Positions 27,030 to 36,320 are shown, numbered from the stretch's first letter. The stretch is 64,000 nucleotides of DNA from Arthrobacter sp. Soil736 (GCF_001428005.1 NZ_LMSB01000001.1:359167-423166), one strand, 5' to 3'. Notes: generated by a model from the letters alone, not told the origin. Numbers and translations are program-made.

Positions 27030-27428
27030 CTAGCCCTGGCGGGCCTTTTTCGCGTCCTTCTTGGCAGCCTCGTCCTTGACGCGCTGCGCTTCGGCGCGAA
27101 CTGCTGCGTGCGTGGAGCGCTCGGCGACCAGCCAGGCCGGGGGAGCCTGCAGCAGGGCGGTGATTTCCGCCGTCGTCAGTGCCTCTTCGACGCCGCCGCG
27201 GGCCAGGCCGCTGATGGAGACGTTGAGCTTCTGCGCCACCACCGGGCGGGGGTGCGGGCCGTTGCGGCGCAGCTCGGCCAGCCACTCCGGCGGATTGGCC
27301 TGGAGTTCGGCGAACTCGGCGCGGGTGATGGTTGAATCCTGGAACTCCTGCGGTGTTGCGGGCAGGTAGATGCCAAGTTTCTTGGCAACGGTGGCCGGCT
27401 TCATGGACTGGGAGTTAGCAGAGGTCAT
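27030..27428 (-). CDS. DUF5997 family protein
   Basis: A 132-residue protein starting at ATG 27428 (MTSANSQSMKPATVAKKLGIYLPATPQEF). I recognise it as DUF5997, a small actinobacterial family without known function. The middle (LQANPPEWLAELRRNGPHPRPVVAQKLNVSISGLARGG) looks helical with a helix-turn-helix-like spacing, and the C-terminus is a charged helix rich in Lys and Ala. It is divergent, across 80 bases, from an HTH-less LysR-type protein, a neighbourhood I recall as recurrent in Micrococcaceae. The two may work together, one supplying DNA binding; this is inference. Confidence 0.75.
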   Translation of the reverse strand: MTSANSQSMKPATVAKKLGIYLPATPQEFQDSTITRAEFAELQANPPEWLAELRRNGPHPRPVVAQKLNVSISGLARGGVEEALTTAEITALLQAPPAWLVAERSTHAAVRAEAQRVKDEAAKKDAKKARQG

Positions 27429-27508
27429 GCTCCAAGGGTATCTGGCCGGCCGCGCACAGCGCACCAACATCAGGCATCAGCGGGCGGTGCTGGCGGTACT
27501 GTGAAGGT

Positions 27509-28246
27509 GTGCCCGCTGAAGATGAACCCACGCTTGCCCCCGCCCCTCCGGAACCTCAGCCGCGGGAGCTCCGCTTTGCGTACGTCGCCGGGGTGACTCC
27601 GGGCAAGTGGATCAGGCGCTGGGAAGAACGGATGCCGCATGTTCCGTTGCGCTCGTTCATGTCCGACGGCGGCACCCAACTTTCGGTGCTGCGCGACGGT
27701 TCGGCGGACCTTAGTTTCGTCCGGCTGCCCGTGGACCGCGAGGGCCTGAACGTCATTCCCCTGTATGAGGAACAGCCCGTGGTGGTGGCGCCCAAGGGCC
27801 ACGAGATCTCCGTGTTCGAGGACGTGGCGCTTGAGGACCTGGCGGCCGAGACCTTCCTTGACGCCGACGAACTCGGCGGGCCCGAAACCGCCCTCCAGGT
27901 GGTGGCTTCCGGAGCGGGCCTGCTGATCCTGCCCATGTCCGTGGCCCGGCATTTCAACGTCAAGGACACCGTGGCGCGCCGCCTCACCGGAGCGCCCGGC
28001 ACCGAGATCGCCCTGGCGTGGCCCAGCGATTCCACGGACGAGGTGATCGAGGAGTTCATCGGCATTGTCCGCGGCCGGACCGCGCAGAGCTCGCGGCAGC
28101 CGTCGGCGCAGCAGGAGAAGCCGAAGAAGGAGCCCAAGCCGGACCGCCGCGGCACCGGCGTCAAGAAGCCCAAGGTGGCTCAGCGCTACGCCCCCAACCC
28201 GGACAAGGGCCGCGGCAAGGGCTCCCGGAAAAAGGGCAAGCGCTAG
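27509..28246 (+). CDS. LysR-type substrate-binding domain protein lacking the HTH, with basic tail
   Basis: A 245-residue protein from GTG 27509. Residues 20-190 match only the effector-binding domain of LysR regulators (LRFAYVAGVTPGKWIRRW, LRDGSADLSFVRLPVD, PVVVAPKGHEISVFEDVALEDLA). The usual N-terminal winged helix is absent; before the domain is a Pro/Glu-rich stretch. The last ~55 residues are very rich in Lys and Arg (EKPKKEPKPDRRG, GRGKGSRKKGKR), like a DNA- or RNA-binding tail. Divergent from DUF5997. It may sense a ligand and bind nucleic acid through the tail or through its partner. Confidence 0.8.
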   Translation: MPAEDEPTLAPAPPEPQPRELRFAYVAGVTPGKWIRRWEERMPHVPLRSFMSDGGTQLSVLRDGSADLSFVRLPVDREGLNVIPLYEEQPVVVAPKGHEISVFEDVALEDLAAETFLDADELGGPETALQVVASGAGLLILPMSVARHFNVKDTVARRLTGAPGTEIALAWPSDSTDEVIEEFIGIVRGRTAQSSRQPSAQQEKPKKEPKPDRRGTGVKKPKVAQRYAPNPDKGRGKGSRKKGKR

Positions 28247-28382
28247 ATAAGCCCTTTCCCGATGGCGCTGACTTCGATGGCATGGCGGACTGTATATACG
28301 TAGACGTCGCCTCATAGACGTCGCCGGAAAGCGCCCTGCTCCTGCCTCCGAATTCGCCTGCCTCCTAAATCGTTGAATTGCT

Positions 28383-28399
28383 GGATTGTTGAACAATCC
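28383..28399. promoter_or_regulatory. GntR-type operator upstream of the oxoprolinase-like operon
   Basis: GGATTGTT and AACAATCC form a perfect 8-bp inverted repeat around one base, 52 bases upstream of pxpA. The core ATTGTTGAACAAT is typical of FCD-type GntR regulators. No gntR gene is adjacent, so the regulator is encoded elsewhere. The stretch 28247-28382 also holds a duplicated AGACGTCGCC and no gene. Confidence 0.7.
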
Positions 28400-28450
28400 T
28401 GAAAAGTGTTGCATCCTTGAAGCAGGCACTTCAATGAGACAGGGGTCACA

Positions 28451-29209
28451 ATGCCAACCATGGACCTGAACAGTGACGTCGGAGAATCCTTCGGACGATG
28501 GACCCTGGGCGACGACCAGGCGATGTTCCGCTCGGTCACCAGCGCCAACGTCGCGTGCGGATTCCACGCGGGTGACCCCAGCGTCATCCGCAGCACCTGC
28601 CGGAAAGCCGCGGAGGCCGGCGTCGTGATCGGAGCGCACGTGGGCTACCGCGATCTCGCGGGCTTTGGCCGCCGCTTCCTGGACATCGACCCCAACGAGT
28701 TGGCGGATGACGTGGTCTACCAGATCGGCGCGCTGCAGGCACTGGCCGCAGCGGAGGGGGCGCGCGTCAGATACGTCAAGCCGCACGGCGGCCTCTACAA
28801 CGCCATCGTCCGCCACACTGCGCAGGCACGGGCCGTCGTCGACGCCGTCAAGTCCGTGGATCCCGGACTGCCCATCATGGGCCTCCCGGGCTCCGAGGTG
28901 CTGCGCCTGGCCGAGGCCGCTGGGTTGCGGGCCGTTCCGGAGGCATTCGCCGACCGGGCCTACACCCCGGAGGGCACGCTCGTCTCCCGCTCGCTGCCGG
29001 GATCCGTCCTTGAAGATCCGGCCGAGGTGGCGGAGCACGTCCTTCGGATGGCGACCGAGTCTGCCGTCCGCGCTGTGGACGGCTCCATCCTCAAGATCCG
29101 GGCCGAGAGCATCTGTGTCCATGGCGACTCTCCCGGGGCTGTTGCCATGGCCGCCGCGGTGAAGTCGGCCCTCAGCGGGGCGGGCGTCAGCCTCGCCGCG
29201 TTTGCCTGA
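28451..29209 (+). CDS. pxpA: 5-oxoprolinase subunit A (LamB/YcsF family)
   Basis: A 252-residue LamB/YcsF protein, with diagnostic [40 protein letters not shown] and the late [10 protein letters not shown] motif. In Bacillus PxpA works with PxpB and PxpC to open 5-oxoproline (pyroglutamate) to glutamate using ATP. AGGGG precedes the ATG. It is the first gene of a three-gene operon with a pxpBC fusion and a biotin carboxylase. The additional carboxylase makes either standard oxoprolinase or a related lactam/amide hydrolase possible. Confidence 0.9.
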   Translation: MPTMDLNSDVGESFGRWTLGDDQAMFRSVTSANVACGFHAGDPSVIRSTCRKAAEAGVVIGAHVGYRDLAGFGRRFLDIDPNELADDVVYQIGALQALAAAEGARVRYVKPHGGLYNAIVRHTAQARAVVDAVKSVDPGLPIMGLPGSEVLRLAEAAGLRAVPEAFADRAYTPEGTLVSRSLPGSVLEDPAEVAEHVLRMATESAVRAVDGSILKIRAESICVHGDSPGAVAMAAAVKSALSGAGVSLAAFA

Positions 29210-29254
29210 TCCCCGCAGTCTGATCCCGCGGGCAGCCTGCCGCGTTTGCCTGAT
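29195..29254 (+). repeat. 16-bp direct repeat at the end of pxpA
   Basis: GCCGCGTTTGCCTGAT occurs at 29195-29210, covering the last codons and stop of pxpA, and again at 29239-29254 in the gap before pxpBC. This looks like a short duplication of the gene end. The 117-base gap holds no gene. Confidence 0.75.
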
Positions 29255-29326
29255 TGCCGCGCCAGCCACCCGAGTCCGTCCCCGCAGGACACCGCAACCT
29301 CTCCAACACCCAACCCGGAGTAACCA

Positions 29327-31012
29327 ATGACCGTACTAAGTGAAACCGCTCATCGGGTGAAAACCGTGCGGCCCGTGGGCACTCGGGCGGTTCTCGCCGA
29401 GCTGAGCGGGCTGCAGGATGTGCTCGCGCTGCAGGCGCTCCTGCTGGAGGCTCCGCTGCCCGGACAGCTCGACGTCCTGGCGGCGGCGGAAACCGTGATG
29501 ATCAAGGCGGAGTCGCCGTCGGCCGCGCGCCGCATGGCCGCCCTCCTGATGGACATGGACCTTACGGCGCCGGCCCATGCCGACGGCAGCCTGGTGGTCA
29601 TTGACACCGTGTACGACGGCGACGACCTCGCCGAAGTGGCGGCGCTGACCGGCCTGGGCACGGACGGCGTGATCGCCGCCCACTCCGATCAGGTCTGGAC
29701 CGTGGCCTTCGGCGGGTTCGCCCCCGGGTTCGGCTACATGGTGGGCGAAAACCAGGTCCTGGAAGTCCCCCGCAGGAACTCCCCGCGCACCGCCGTCCCC
29801 GCCGGCTCGGTGGCCCTGGCCGGGAACTACTCAGCTGTGTATCCGCGCAGTTCGCCCGGCGGCTGGCAGCTGATCGGCCGGACCGGAGCGAGCATGTGGG
29901 ACCTCAGCCGGCCCCAGCCCGCGTTGGCCAGGCCCGGCGACCGCGTGCGGTTCCGACCGGTGCGGGAGGCGGTCGCCATGGCACCGCCAGCAGCACCGGA
30001 AACAGCACGGCAGGCATTACCCGAAGCAGCACGGCAGCCAGCGACGGTGACAGCAGATGCCGCCGCAGGCGCAGGCCCGCTCGTGGCCGGTCTCCGCATC
30101 CTGTCCCCGGGGCTCCAGAGCCTGATCCAGGACCTTGGCCGGCAGGGCCACGCCGCCCTAGGCGTTTCCGCCGCCGGTGCGCTCGACCGTGCCTCCCTGC
30201 GCCGCGCCAACCGCCTTGTGGGCAACGGTTCTTCCGCGGCCGCCGTCGAAACCGTCGCCGGCGGGCTCCGCGTTGAAGCCGTGGGGGACCAGGTCCTGGC
30301 CGTCACGGGTGCGCCCGCCGCGCTGACCATTGAATCGCCGTCGGACACCGGAAAACCGGGCCGGCAGCGGACGGTTCCCGCCGCCACGGCGTTTGCCCTG
30401 CTCGACGGCGAAGTCCTGAGCATGGGTGCGCCGGAGAGCGGATTCCGCACCTACCTGGCCATCCGCGGCGGGGCCGATGTTGCCCCGGTGCTGGGCAGCC
30501 GGTCCACCGACACGATGTCCGGCATCGGCCCCGCGCCGCTGGCCGCAGGCCAACTGCTCCCGGCCGGCCACGTCACCGACTCCGGAGTGGTGGGAAGCCC
30601 CGAGCTCCAGCCGGAGTTCCCAAGGGAGGGCGTCACCGAACTGGATATCGTTCCCGGCCCGCGGGATGACTGGTTCGACGACGCGGCACTTGCCTCGCTC
30701 TGCGGCCAGTCCTGGCAGGTCACCCCGCAGTCCAACCGCGTGGGCATGCGCCTGAAGGGCGAGCCGCTGCGGCGCAGCCGCGACGGCGAGCTTCCCAGCG
30801 AGGGGACCGTGGCCGGTGCCATCCAGATCCCGCCGGAAGGACTTCCCGTCCTGTTCCTGGCCGACCACCCGATCACCGGCGGCTACCCGGTGATCGGCGT
30901 CGTGGCCGACGAGCACCTGGACCGGGCAGCCCAGGTGCCGATCGGCGGGAGCATCCGTTTCCGGATCGCCCCGCATGCCCCAAACGCAAACAACAACACA
31001 AGAAGCGAGTAA
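29327..31012 (+). CDS. pxpBC: Fused 5-oxoprolinase subunits B and C (KipI-KipA)
   Basis: A 561-residue fusion. Residues about 15-215 are the KipI/PxpB cyclophilin-like domain (SVAFGGFAPGFGYM form: TVAFGGFAPGFGYMVG, then EVPRRNSPRTAVPAGSVALAG). An Ala/Pro-rich linker (about 218-248) leads to KipA/PxpC (LRILSPGLQSLIQDLGRQGHAALGVSAAGALDRASLRRAN, DTMSGIGPAPLAAGQLL, ITGGYPVIGVV). The same two domains form the carboxyltransferase half of urea carboxylase. GGAG precedes the ATG, and the biotin carboxylase gene starts three bases after the stop, so subunits are probably made in equal amounts. Its fusion order matches many actinobacterial homologues. Confidence 0.9.
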   Translation: MTVLSETAHRVKTVRPVGTRAVLAELSGLQDVLALQALLLEAPLPGQLDVLAAAETVMIKAESPSAARRMAALLMDMDLTAPAHADGSLVVIDTVYDGDDLAEVAALTGLGTDGVIAAHSDQVWTVAFGGFAPGFGYMVGENQVLEVPRRNSPRTAVPAGSVALAGNYSAVYPRSSPGGWQLIGRTGASMWDLSRPQPALARPGDRVRFRPVREAVAMAPPAAPETARQALPEAARQPATVTADAAAGAGPLVAGLRILSPGLQSLIQDLGRQGHAALGVSAAGALDRASLRRANRLVGNGSSAAAVETVAGGLRVEAVGDQVLAVTGAPAALTIESPSDTGKPGRQRTVPAATAFALLDGEVLSMGAPESGFRTYLAIRGGADVAPVLGSRSTDTMSGIGPAPLAAGQLLPAGHVTDSGVVGSPELQPEFPREGVTELDIVPGPRDDWFDDAALASLCGQSWQVTPQSNRVGMRLKGEPLRRSRDGELPSEGTVAGAIQIPPEGLPVLFLADHPITGGYPVIGVVADEHLDRAAQVPIGGSIRFRIAPHAPNANNNTRSE

Positions 31013-31015
31013 CTG

Positions 31016-32806
31016 ATGCGCAAGGTCCTGATCGCCAACCGCGGTGAAATCGCCGTCCGCATTGCCCGTGCCTGCGATGACGCGGGGCTCGGCTCGGTGG
31101 CCGTGTACGCCGACGTCGACGCCGACGCGCTGCACGTTTCCGCCGCGGACGAGGCGTACAGCCTCGCCGGCAACGCGCCGTCGGAAACCTACCTGGACAT
31201 CGCGAAGCTGCTCCGCGTCGCGGCCGACTCCGGCGCGGACGCGGTCCACCCCGGGTACGGCTTCCTGTCCGAGAACGCTGACTTCGCGCAGGCCGTACTG
31301 GACGCCGGACTGGTGTGGATCGGCCCGACGCCGGAGGCGATCCGGCTGCTGGGCAACAAGATCACGGCGCGGGAGATCGCGGTGCGCGCAGGCGCCCCGC
31401 TGGTGGCCGGCAGCGACGGCCCGGTGGCGACGGCCGCTGACGCCCGGGCCTTCGCCGAAGCGCACGGACTGCCCATCGCCATCAAGGCGGCGTTCGGCGG
31501 AGGCGGGCGCGGGCTGAAGGTGGTCCGCGAGATGGACCAGATCGAGGAGTCGTTCGACTCCGCCGTCCGGGAAGCCGTGGCCGCATTCGGCCGGGGCGAA
31601 TGCTTCGTGGAGCGCTACCTGGACAGGCCCCGGCACGTCGAGGCCCAGGTCCTGGCGGACATGCACGGCAACGTGGTGGTGGTCGGAACGCGCGACTGTT
31701 CCCTTCAGCGCCGCCACCAGAAGCTCGTGGAGGAGGCCCCGGCGCCTTTCCTGAGCGACCAGCAGACCCGGGAAATCTACTCCGCAGCCAAGGCGGTGTG
31801 CCGCGAGGCCGGCTACTCCGGTGCCGGCACCGTCGAGTTCCTCGTCGCCGCGGACGGCACCGTGGCGTTCCTGGAAGTGAACACGCGCCTGCAGGTGGAG
31901 CACCCCGTCACCGAGGAGACCACGGGAATCGACCTGGTGCAGGAACAGTTCCGGATCGCCGCGGGGGAGCAGCTGCGGTTCACCGAGGACCCGGCTCCAC
32001 GGGGCCACTCCTTCGAGTTCCGGATCAACGCCGAGGACGTGGGACGCGGCTTCCTGCCGTCCCCCGGCACGGTCGGGGAGTTCACCGGTCCCACCGGCCC
32101 CGGCGTCCGGATCGATGCGGGATTCGGCGCCGGCTCCTTGGTTCCGCCGCAGTTCGACTCCCTGCTCGCCAAGCTGATCGTGACCGGCGCGGACCGCCAG
32201 CAGGCCCTGCGCCGGTCCCGCCGTGCGCTGGCCGAAATGCGCATCACCGGCGTTCCCACGGTCCTGCCGTTCCACCGCGCCGTCGTCGAGGCCCCGGACT
32301 TCACGGCAACGGACCGCCTGGGCGTCCACACCCGGTGGATCGAGACGGACTTCGCCGGACAGATTCCGGCCGACGAGCAGTTCAGCACGGCTGCCCCCGT
32401 CGGCGAACGCCGCACCATCACCGTTGACGTGGACGGCAAGCGGCTGGCCGTCGGGCTTCCGGCCGCGCTGCTGGACGGCTGGGCCCGCTCCGGGCAGGGA
32501 CTCCCGGACGGGTTCGACGGCGGAGCTTCCGCCGCCGGCGGCAACTCCGGCAGCGCCGCCGGAAGCGCCGGGACGAACGGCAGCGTCGCCCACCCGGCGG
32601 AACTCCGCTCGCAGATGGCCGGCACCGTGGTGAAATGGCTGGTCGAAGCCGGGGCACAGGTGACTGCCGGGGATCCGCTGCTGGTGCTGGAGGCCATGAA
32701 GATGGAAACCCAGGTGACAGCACACCGCTCGGGAACGCTCTCGGAACTCGTGGCCGTACAGGGCGGGGTGGTCAGCGCCGGCTCCGTGGTGGGACGGATC
32801 GAGTAG
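31016..32806 (+). CDS. Biotin carboxylase with C-terminal biotin carrier domain
   Basis: A 596-residue protein: biotin-carboxylase N-terminal domain ([19 protein letters not shown]), ATP-grasp ([42 protein letters not shown]), a biotin-carboxylase C-terminal domain ending near residue 450, a Gly/Ser/Ala-rich linker near 505-525, and a biotinyl domain whose EAMKM motif puts the biotinylated lysine at 562. It carboxylates its own biotin with ATP and bicarbonate. No separate acyl-CoA carboxyltransferase is nearby; the KipI-KipA fusion before it is the probable carboxyl acceptor partner, as in urea carboxylase. The function in the operon is inferred. Confidence 0.88.
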   Translation: MRKVLIANRGEIAVRIARACDDAGLGSVAVYADVDADALHVSAADEAYSLAGNAPSETYLDIAKLLRVAADSGADAVHPGYGFLSENADFAQAVLDAGLVWIGPTPEAIRLLGNKITAREIAVRAGAPLVAGSDGPVATAADARAFAEAHGLPIAIKAAFGGGGRGLKVVREMDQIEESFDSAVREAVAAFGRGECFVERYLDRPRHVEAQVLADMHGNVVVVGTRDCSLQRRHQKLVEEAPAPFLSDQQTREIYSAAKAVCREAGYSGAGTVEFLVAADGTVAFLEVNTRLQVEHPVTEETTGIDLVQEQFRIAAGEQLRFTEDPAPRGHSFEFRINAEDVGRGFLPSPGTVGEFTGPTGPGVRIDAGFGAGSLVPPQFDSLLAKLIVTGADRQQALRRSRRALAEMRITGVPTVLPFHRAVVEAPDFTATDRLGVHTRWIETDFAGQIPADEQFSTAAPVGERRTITVDVDGKRLAVGLPAALLDGWARSGQGLPDGFDGGASAAGGNSGSAAGSAGTNGSVAHPAELRSQMAGTVVKWLVEAGAQVTAGDPLLVLEAMKMETQVTAHRSGTLSELVAVQGGVVSAGSVVGRIE

Positions 32807-33083
32807 CGGTGTCATTTTCCGAAGTCGTCTGCACCACTCCCGGCTGCCGCCCCGGTCAGCCAGGAGCTGATCAGAGCCACGACCGTCCCAGTTCTAAGCT
32901 GCTGGAACATATGTTGACCTCAACTTCCAAACCGTTGCTACCGCAGCGGGGGAGTTCTTAGTCACAGACGCTATTTCCGCGGGTTAGCCTAAGAGCATCT
33001 TATGCTTGACCGTTTTTGGGGCAAGGACCCCTTTGCGTTCACTAGTGTTATGCGCGTCACAGAGAAGGAAGGACGCCGTAGCA
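32807..33083. other. Intergenic region, no supported gene
   Basis: These 277 bases contain a short hairpin-forming GGGGCAAGGACCCC near 33016 and several AT-rich patches, probably the promoter of the DUF6421 gene. No coding frame with typical codon use is seen, and no confident promoter could be assigned. Confidence 0.5.
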
Positions 33084-34490
33084 ATGTCTGCAACAACCGC
33101 TCAAATAGAACTTCAGTCCCCAACGGGGCACGTGCTGGCCTCAAGTAACGCGTGGATCGCACTGAAGCGAGCCGCCGGGGATCTGCAGCAGATCCAGGTC
33201 CAGGACGGCTCCATACCCGATCCGGCGGACCACGACCGCGCACAGCTCGCCGTCGACTCGATCACGGCTTCGATCCGGGAACTGGCCCCCTCATTCCCGC
33301 ACGATGCGGAGTATCTGGCCTTGCTTGAAGCGGACTTCGAGCAGTGGGCTGGTTCCTCCTTTGGGGTACCCGACTTCCTGGATTCGCTGCTCGCTTTCCA
33401 GCCGCAGCAGCACCGCATCGACGGGCTGCAGCACCTTGTGGTTTTCCCGATGTACACGCAGAACGGCAGTGCAAACCGCTTCGTGGAGGCCGTTCTGTTC
33501 GAAGTGGCCTGGCCGGAGTTTGTTGCGGAACTCGAAAGCGGAGAATACTCGAACCAGCTTTTCGTGCCCATCCGCTTCATCGACTTCACGCCGGGCTATG
33601 ACACGAATTCGGCCGTGTTGTTTCCCGAAAGTGTGGCCGTTCGGGAAACCCCGGCGTTCACATGGGGCGGCATTTTCGCCGACCGCGAGGCTGAGAGGTT
33701 CCGGAGGGTGGTGGCTGCGGCCAGCCAGACCACCTCCCTCACGCTTCCGGACGACGCGCGACGGCTCCTCGAAGACCCTCAGCTTGCCCTGGAAACCTTT
33801 GTGATGTGGGATCTGATCCACGACAGGACGCACATGCGCGGCGACCTGCCGTTTGATCCGTTCATGATCAAGCAGCGGATGCCGTACTTCCTCTACACCC
33901 TGGAAGAGCTGCGGTGCGATCTGACGGCATTCCGCGAATCCGTACGCATCGAGCGGGACGAAAGTGCCTCGCCGGAGGCGCGCAGCCACGCCAAACTCGT
34001 CCAGTACGCCGTCATCTTCGACAGGATCTTCCGGTTTGCGATGACCGGGACTCGGGTCCGCAACTACGACGGCCTGGGCGGGCAGCTCCTCTTCGCCTGG
34101 ATGCACCAGCACAAGGTGCTTCACTGGACGGACTCGACACTTTCAATCGACTGGGCGGACGTGCCCGAGGTCGTCATCGAACTGGGCAAGCGGATCGAGG
34201 AGCTGTACTGGCGTTCCATCGACCGCCCGAAAACCGCCCACTGGCTTGCCGCCTATGAACTCATCAGCGGGACAGTCACCCCGAACCCCGCATCCGTCTG
34301 GGCCAAAGGGCCGGACGCGCTGCCCCTTGACGGCCCTCCACGGGGCCTGACCGATCAGGTGCTCGATGACGAGTTCCCGCTCTCGATGTTCTACGAAGCA
34401 CTCGAGAAGAAGATGAGGACCGTCATCGACTCAACGGCCGGAATCACTGGCGGGTCCATCGGCGCCGACGCCCACAAGGACGCGGCATGA
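33084..34490 (+). CDS. DUF6421 family protein
   Basis: A 468-residue protein from ATG 33084, preceded by AAGGAAGGA; an open frame extends to 33006 but lacks a ribosome site. I recognise it as DUF6421, an actinobacterial family of unknown function. It looks soluble and mostly helical, with a conserved-looking MWDLIHDRTHMRGDLPFDPFMIKQRMPYF segment that could hold His/Asp metal or catalytic residues (HDxxH), and FAWMHQHKVLHW later. It overlaps an SDR gene by four bases. I recall this DUF6421-SDR order in other actinobacteria, which suggests a shared pathway. Confidence 0.7.
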   Translation: MSATTAQIELQSPTGHVLASSNAWIALKRAAGDLQQIQVQDGSIPDPADHDRAQLAVDSITASIRELAPSFPHDAEYLALLEADFEQWAGSSFGVPDFLDSLLAFQPQQHRIDGLQHLVVFPMYTQNGSANRFVEAVLFEVAWPEFVAELESGEYSNQLFVPIRFIDFTPGYDTNSAVLFPESVAVRETPAFTWGGIFADREAERFRRVVAAASQTTSLTLPDDARRLLEDPQLALETFVMWDLIHDRTHMRGDLPFDPFMIKQRMPYFLYTLEELRCDLTAFRESVRIERDESASPEARSHAKLVQYAVIFDRIFRFAMTGTRVRNYDGLGGQLLFAWMHQHKVLHWTDSTLSIDWADVPEVVIELGKRIEELYWRSIDRPKTAHWLAAYELISGTVTPNPASVWAKGPDALPLDGPPRGLTDQVLDDEFPLSMFYEALEKKMRTVIDSTAGITGGSIGADAHKDAA

Positions 34491-35218
34491 TGGCGCCGGG
34501 CGGACCCCGGACGGTCATGGTGGCAGGTTCCACCAGCGAAGCCGGGACGGCCGTCGTGTCTGCCCTCAGCGATGCCGGCTTCCGCGTCGCAGCCGTTGAT
34601 CTGGACACCGAACGCGTGCAAAACCTCGCGCAATCCCGTCCGAACGTCACCGGCTACACCTGCAACCTCGCAGAGCCGGCGGCCGTCCGGGAGCTGGCGT
34701 CCTCCGTCCGCAGCGACCTTGGACCCCTCGACGGCCTGATCCATCTGGTGGGCGGCTGGCGCGGCGGCGACGGCATAGCGGGCCAGAGCGACGAGGATTG
34801 GGACTTTCTGCAGACGAGCGTCCTGACGACGCTGCGAAACACCAGCCGCGCCTTCTATCATGACCTTGAAAAATCCCCGACTGGCCGGCTGGCCATAGTC
34901 TCAGCCCAGGCGGCCGCCAATCCGTCAGCGGGTGGTGCCGCCTATGCAGCGATCAAGGCCGCTTCCGAGGCCTGGACCCTGGCGATTGCCGACGGCTTCC
35001 GCAGCTCGCAATCGGCCAGCAACGGCGACCCGCAGCCGCAGCGATCGGCCGCCGTCGTATTCGTAGTCAAGGCGCTCGTCGATGACAGGATGAGGGCCTC
35101 CCATCCCGAGCGGAAATTCCCGGGATTCACCGATGTGAAGGATCTAGGGGCTGCGTCGGCCGCACTGTTCAGCGGGTCCGCCGCCGAACTCAACGGTTCC
35201 CGTTTGCCCCTGGGCTGA
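34487..35218 (+). CDS. Short-chain dehydrogenase, coupled to DUF6421
   Basis: A 243-residue Rossmann protein overlapping DUF6421 (ATGATG). The cofactor motif is altered: VAGSTSEAGTAVV replaces TGxxxGxG, and the expected YxxxK is YAAIK in GGAAYAAIKAASEAW, with a serine in IVSAQA. The NxAG motif is replaced by HLVGGW. It therefore has the fold and the Tyr-Lys pair but a divergent nucleotide loop, so dehydrogenase activity is uncertain. Its conserved partnership with DUF6421 is the main clue; the substrate is unknown. Confidence 0.75.
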   Translation: MMAPGGPRTVMVAGSTSEAGTAVVSALSDAGFRVAAVDLDTERVQNLAQSRPNVTGYTCNLAEPAAVRELASSVRSDLGPLDGLIHLVGGWRGGDGIAGQSDEDWDFLQTSVLTTLRNTSRAFYHDLEKSPTGRLAIVSAQAAANPSAGGAAYAAIKAASEAWTLAIADGFRSSQSASNGDPQPQRSAAVVFVVKALVDDRMRASHPERKFPGFTDVKDLGAASAALFSGSAAELNGSRLPLG

Positions 35219-35390
35219 TTTGCCGGCTGTCCGGAAAGTGATATCTGCGCGGCACGCTGCTACAAGAGCCAGCGTGGCCGCCGCGCAGGCAGTTGACCAA
35301 TAGAAAAATAATGTGTTTCGCCACGCATATATTGTGTGGCAGCGAATCTGGATCCCCTTTCGTGGGACCACCCCGAGCAAAAGGTAATCA

Positions 35391-36320
35391 ATGATGATTT
35401 CTTCGTCCAAGAGGTCAATGGCGCTGGCAATTCTCGCCGTCGGCCTTCTCGCACTGACAGGCTGCACCAATGCGTCCCAGACCGCCGGTGGAACCGCCTC
35501 CGATTCCACCGGCTTCGATCCTGCATCCGTGGCCAGGGATGATGCCCTGGCCGCGAGCGTCCCTGACGCCATCAGGAGCAAGGGCACCATCACCGTGGGC
35601 GCCGACACCTCGTATGCGCCTGCCGAATCCCTTGGCGGCTCCGATGGCCAGACGCCGGTGGGCTACAACGTGGATTTCGCCAAGGCCATCGGCGCGACCC
35701 TAGGCCTCAAAGTGAAGGTCCAGACCTCGGAATTCACCGGGATCCTGCCCGCGCTCGGCTCCAAGTACGATCTGGGAATCTCCTCCTTCACGATCAACTC
35801 GGAGCGCCTGAAGGCCGTCAATATGGTCAGCTACTTCAACGCCGGCACCTTGTGGGCCGTCCAGAAGGGCAACCCCAAGAATTTCAGCGTCGATGACATC
35901 TGCGGCAAGACCGTGGGCGTGCAGACCGGCACCACCCAGGAGGCCCCTGACGTGTCCGGCCGCTCCAAGGCGTGCACGGATGCGGGCAAGTCAGCCATCA
36001 ACATTGTCACCCTGAAGACCCAGACGGACGTGACCACCCGGCTGGTGAACGGCAGCATCGACGCCATGTCCGCCGATTCGCCCATCATCGGCTACGCCCT
36101 CTCCCAGACCGGCGGAAAGCTGGAAGTCCTGGGCGATGTTTACGACGCCGCACCGCAAGGCATCGCCGTGGCCAAGGGCGACCCAGCCCTGGCCGAAGTC
36201 ATGAGCAAAGTCATGAACAAGCTGATCAGCGACGGCACCTACAAGAAGATCCTTGATGCATGGAACAACTCCACCGGAGCCGTCACCAAGTCTGAAGTGA
36301 ACCCGGCGGTAACAAGTTGA
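35391..36320 (+). CDS. Amino-acid ABC transporter substrate-binding lipoprotein
   Basis: A 309-residue periplasmic-type binding protein (SBP_bac_3). A lipoprotein signal (AILAVGLLALTGC) puts the lipidated Cys near residue 25. Family landmarks are GTITVGADTSYAPAESLG, PVGYNVDFAKAIGATLGLKVKVQT and DLGISSFTINSERLKAVNMVSYF. The presence of a Tyr or Asp at the alpha-amino clamp was not resolved, so polar amino acid or opine-like ligands are both possible. AAAGG precedes the tandem ATG starts. It leads a three-gene operon with TTGA and GTGA junctions. A TATATT lies about 60 bases upstream. Confidence 0.88.
   Translation: MMISSSKRSMALAILAVGLLALTGCTNASQTAGGTASDSTGFDPASVARDDALAASVPDAIRSKGTITVGADTSYAPAESLGGSDGQTPVGYNVDFAKAIGATLGLKVKVQTSEFTGILPALGSKYDLGISSFTINSERLKAVNMVSYFNAGTLWAVQKGNPKNFSVDDICGKTVGVQTGTTQEAPDVSGRSKACTDAGKSAINIVTLKTQTDVTTRLVNGSIDAMSADSPIIGYALSQTGGKLEVLGDVYDAAPQGIAVAKGDPALAEVMSKVMNKLISDGTYKKILDAWNNSTGAVTKSEVNPAVTS

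Noticed and set aside
27470-29269. A 599-codon minus-strand frame across the LysR-like gene and pxpA.
   Set aside because: It runs through two convincing plus-strand genes and an operator; no recognisable domain.
30158-32815. An 885-codon open frame opposite pxpBC and the biotin carboxylase.
   Set aside because: Long antisense frames are common at this GC content; both sense genes have clear domains.
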